From contig JAOUKG010000064.1 in assembly GCA_029882725.1 (NCBI GenBank), positions 1-8,898 of the forward strand: a stretch of DNA of 8,898 bases. The letters are read 5' to 3'. Position 1 is the stretch's first letter. Each line of letters starts with the position of its first letter. Shown in pieces: positions 6,608 through 8,898 of the stretch. The notes below the pieces were generated by a model. It saw only the letters and a program-made list of their open reading frames with translations, was not told the origin of the DNA and made no database searches. The stretch is from Cyclobacteriaceae bacterium (lineage in GTDB: Bacteria; Bacteroidota; Bacteroidia; Cytophagales; Cyclobacteriaceae). The position numbers and the translations under genes were made by a program.

Positions 6608-6835
6608 CTAATAGTCTTCCCAGCCGTTCACTTCTTTAAGGTATTCAACAGCCATGTAGCGCATACGGGTTATGTCGTTCTTGACGTCTTCCACATATTT
6701 TGCGTAAGAGTTGTCTGATTTTTTTAATTCCATTTCCATTAAAGATTTCTGTCCTATCGCGGCAAGGGCCTTCATTTTTTCATCAAAATAAAGACTTCTG
6801 TATAGCCGCTTGGCTTCCTCAAGATGGTCTTCCAT
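6608..6835 (-). CDS. Small charged helical protein, unknown function (75 aa)
   Basis: This complete ORF begins at ATG 6835, directly preceded by an in-frame TAG, and stops at TAG 6610-6608. I do not recognise the family. The translation is rich in Glu, Lys, Asp and Met and looks mostly alpha-helical: EDHLEEAKRLYRSLYFDEKM (2-21), then KALAAIGQKSLMEMELKK, then YVEDVKNDITRMRYMAVEYL. There is no signal peptide or membrane segment, so a small cytosolic protein is expected. It stands alone in a gene-poor stretch with decayed sequence on both sides, so it could be a surviving small gene or a fragment. The amino-acid composition looks coding, unlike the low-complexity shadow frames of this window. 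Confidence 0.6.
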   Translation of the reverse strand: MEDHLEEAKRLYRSLYFDEKMKALAAIGQKSLMEMELKKSDNSYAKYVEDVKNDITRMRYMAVEYLKEVNGWEDY

Positions 6836-7450
6836 AATCTATAATTGAATATAAGGGTATTCCAATTGGAAGAGCAACTATTTCTTCCAAAATGTAATAT
6901 TGGACGTTTTTACCCGACTGGCCTCTTTTATGAAAAGTTCTCATCGAATTGACTGGTGCATTTGGCACTTACCATTGCCTCACAAACCCAGCACGATCAT
7001 TTAATATGTAACACAAAAAATACAATTATTGAAGCATTCTGTCAATAATCGTGGGCCACATTTACAACCACATCCTAAGCCAGTCAATAAGTGTGACAGA
7101 CAGTACGCAGTAATGAAAAAGACCATATTATAAATTTATCAAAATGCACCATAATTGATTATAACTCTTCCTGAATATTTGGACAGTTTTGCATTATGTT
7201 TCGGCAATGTAAACTGCTGGCCCTATAAAAATTAATGCCAGCAAGATAATGACGGGGAATCGTTTCTTAAGTTGATGGCAACTACAGATGCCTCCCTGAA
7301 AGGCTGGCAATAATACATTGGTTGAAATTCCTGATGAGTTTACAAAGTTAGTAGTGAATTGGATTTAAAGTAATAATTACTATTCAATATTTTTAAATTT
7401 TAAATATTTTAATTTTTTTTGTAAAACATTTTATCTATAATATGCAATTA
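6836..7450. other. Gene-poor region with decayed fragments
   Basis: No intact gene is seen over about 600 bp. It contains a 41-codon minus ORF (6819-6944) overlapping the preceding small gene, a membrane-protein-like remnant (7194-7364), an imperfect hairpin (7184-7216: CAGTTTTGCATT with AATGTAAACTG), and a very AT-rich dyad (AATATTT/AAATATT, within about 7386-7407) just upstream of the Trp-repeat protein gene. No clear promoter consensus is found for that gene. Confidence 0.5.
7194..7364 (-). pseudogene. Possible remnant of a membrane protein C-terminus
   Basis: An open minus frame of 56 codons, bounded by stops and without an ATG, ends in GGICSCHQLKKRF followed by a clear hydrophobic helix (PVIILLALIFIGPAVYIAE) and TAA. 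Positive residues just before the helix and local GC above the surrounding AT-rich DNA suggest a former coding sequence. No family was recognised. A chance open frame cannot be excluded. Confidence 0.3.
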
Positions 7451-8898
7451 ATGAAAACTCGTATTATAATGTTTAAAAGTCTTACTGTATTCTTTTTTAT
7501 GATTTCAGTATCCGGGTTCTCTCAAGGTACCAATCAACTGGACTCGATCATTACTTATGCATGGGATCAAAACCTTGGAGACTGGGTTGAAAATTACAGA
7601 AATGTATACCAGTACAACAATGGAATTACCACCAACACTGGTTATAGCAAGGATATTGAAAATAATATCTGGGCTAATTCAAGTATGGTATCATCAGATA
7701 ACTCCATACCACTTCAATCAACTGTTATATCCTATAGCTGGGATGACATTGCCCGGGTTTTTGTGAATAAATCAAAAACAGAATACCTGAAGAACGATAC
7801 TTATCAGTTATGGGCAACTTATAATTGGAATCCAACTTCTTCATCATGGGAGGGTTCTTTTAAAATCGAAGACAAATACGATAGTCAGGGGAACCATATT
7901 CTTTTCGCCTCTTTTTATGGATGGAACACTACAACTAATGACTGGATTGGTAGTACTAAAAATGAGTTCACAGATTTTAACGCAAATGGAGATTATGCCA
8001 CAGCTCTAACTTACCAATGGAACACAACAACCCATTCATGGGATTTAAATGTTAAAAGTGAATATACCTTCAATGCCAACGGATTCAAAACCCAAATGTT
8101 GGTATTCGGTTGGAACGAGATCAATTCCTCATGGGATTATTCAACAAGGAGGGATTATACCTATATCGATTTTACAAAATTATTGACCGCCACAATCAGT
8201 TATTGGAACAATTCCATTTCAGACTGGGTACCACAGTCCCAAACCGTCTATACTTATAATACTGAAAACAAAGTGAGTCAAAAACTTGGACAAAAATGGG
8301 ATGTGAATTACACAACCTGGTATGACATAAATAGAACAGAATATACCTATACGGGCCTTACAATAGAACAAACCGAATATAATTGGGATATTACATTTTC
8401 TGAATGGATAACAATCAGATATAAAAAAAATATCGAAAATAATGAAGGCCTTTTAACATATAGTGAACTCTGGGTTTATAATGAAGCTGAAAGAAATATA
8501 CAGCCTTATGAAAAAGTCTTTATTGAACTCAGCTCAACTAACAAAATAACTCTGAGGGAAAATTATAGATGGGATATTCAAAACAGCAGTTGGAAAGGGA
8601 CCCAAAAAACAACAAAGCAATACAATATTATAGATAAAATAGCTACCGAAATCCTATTTAACTGGAATATAACTTCGAGTGATTGGGAAAATCAAAAAAA
8701 GTATGTATACTTTTATGATGGGTTAATTACGGCAATAAATGACATTTCAGATCTTCAGGTTTCTGGAATATATCCCAACCCGTTTAATGATCGGATCAAC
8801 ATTAGTTCTGAATTATTCAATTGTAATTGTGAAATTCAATTATACAATATACACGGCCAGTTGATAATCCAACAAGTCATAGACAAAAATATAGATAC
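7451..8898 (+). CDS. Secreted 31-residue Trp-repeat protein with T9SS sorting domain, 3' end outside window
   Basis: The frame is open from ATG 7451 (ATG 7442 is an alternative) to the window edge, giving 482 complete codons. Residues 1-25 are a signal peptide (SLTVFFFMISVSGFSQ). Residues about 35-425 consist of a degenerate repeat with consensus aromatic-x-W-[N/D]-x5-W followed by a [T/E]-Y-x-[Y/F] strand. The leading Trp falls at residues 38, 97, 126, 158, 190, 221, 252, 283, 312, 341, 374 and 405, mostly 29-33 residues apart; examples are YNWNPTSSSW, YGWNTTTNDW and FNWNITSSDW. A type A T9SS sorting domain begins at GIYPNPFNDRINI (Tyr441) and continues at EIQLYNIHGQLII; perhaps 30 residues are missing. 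The product is probably exported across the outer membrane and attached or released. The repeats recall other Bacteroidota Y-x-[YF]-x-W repeat proteins, but no activity can be assigned. Confidence 0.85.
   Translation, partial: MKTRIIMFKSLTVFFFMISVSGFSQGTNQLDSIITYAWDQNLGDWVENYRNVYQYNNGITTNTGYSKDIENNIWANSSMVSSDNSIPLQSTVISYSWDDIARVFVNKSKTEYLKNDTYQLWATYNWNPTSSSWEGSFKIEDKYDSQGNHILFASFYGWNTTTNDWIGSTKNEFTDFNANGDYATALTYQWNTTTHSWDLNVKSEYTFNANGFKTQMLVFGWNEINSSWDYSTRRDYTYIDFTKLLTATISYWNNSISDWVPQSQTVYTYNTENKVSQKLGQKWDVNYTTWYDINRTEYTYTGLTIEQTEYNWDITFSEWITIRYKKNIENNEGLLTYSELWVYNEAERNIQPYEKVFIELSSTNKITLRENYRWDIQNSSWKGTQKTTKQYNIIDKIATEILFNWNITSSDWENQKKYVYFYDGLITAINDISDLQVSGIYPNPFNDRINISSELFNCNCEIQLYNIHGQLIIQQVIDKNID
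7556..8730 (+). repeat. Diverged tandem repeat of about 93 bp (31 codons)
   Basis: At protein level about 12 units recur with a spacing of 29-33 residues, marked by TGG codons at 7562, 7739, 7826, 7922, 8018, 8111, 8204, 8297, 8384, 8471, 8570 and 8663. The unit near 8471 lacks the second Trp, and the interval 7562-7739 holds a degenerate unit. The DNA copies are well diverged, so the repeat is old and not a recent slippage product. Confidence 0.75.

Noticed and set aside
7419..7450. Promoter search just upstream of the Trp-repeat gene
   Set aside because: TTG at 7419 has no TAnnTTTG at the right distance, and TATAAT-like bases near 7436 are too close to the start.
1..8898. CRISPR arrays, tRNA/rRNA genes, insertion sequences
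   Set aside because: No spaced identical repeats, cloverleaf-like or rRNA-like sequence, transposase frames or terminal inverted repeats were seen.

Overview
The window looks like chromosomal DNA from a member of the Bacteroidota. Two proteins end in type IX secretion (T9SS) sorting domains with the YPNP motif. No start codon has a convincing Shine-Dalgarno sequence, the DNA is AT-rich with long near-empty spacers, and an ECF sigma / anti-sigma / DUF4097 operon of the kind common in this phylum is present. I cannot name a genus.

Layout. (1) 1-910, minus: the first 303 residues of a lipoprotein with an SGNH-hydrolase-like domain; its 3' end lies outside the window. This block has clearly higher GC than the rest. 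(2) 911-1469: a gene-free divergent spacer with two adjacent hairpins and a possible Bacteroidota promoter. (3) 1470-3638, plus: a secreted 722-residue protein (signal peptide, beta-sandwich region, SGNH-like domain, LamG-like domain, T9SS sorting tail). Its SGNH domain appears to have lost all the usual catalytic residues. (4) 3839-6055, minus: an operon running from an ECF sigma factor, through a membrane anti-sigma factor with a zinc-binding N-terminus and HEAT-like repeats, to an exported DUF4097-like beta-repeat protein. The sigma gene is split by a -1 frame change into a region 2 half and a region 4 half whose reading frames overlap as ATGTTAG. (5) 6056-7450: mostly non-coding, with one small intact ORF (75 aa) and fragments that look like decayed genes. 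(6) 7451-8898, plus: a secreted protein built from about twelve degenerate 31-residue Trp-containing repeats, entering a T9SS sorting domain where the window ends.

How they fit together. The sigma, anti-sigma and DUF4097 genes should form one regulatory unit: the anti-sigma holds the sigma factor at the inner membrane, and a cell-envelope signal releases it. Whether the sigma factor still works depends on whether the frame change is real, a sequencing error, or bypassed. The two T9SS cargo proteins and the lipoprotein are cell-surface or secreted products with no visible operon link to the sigma unit. The most notable points are the split sigma gene, the catalytically empty SGNH-LamG protein next to a second SGNH-like gene that also lacks usual catalytic residues, and the 31-residue Trp-repeat surface protein.
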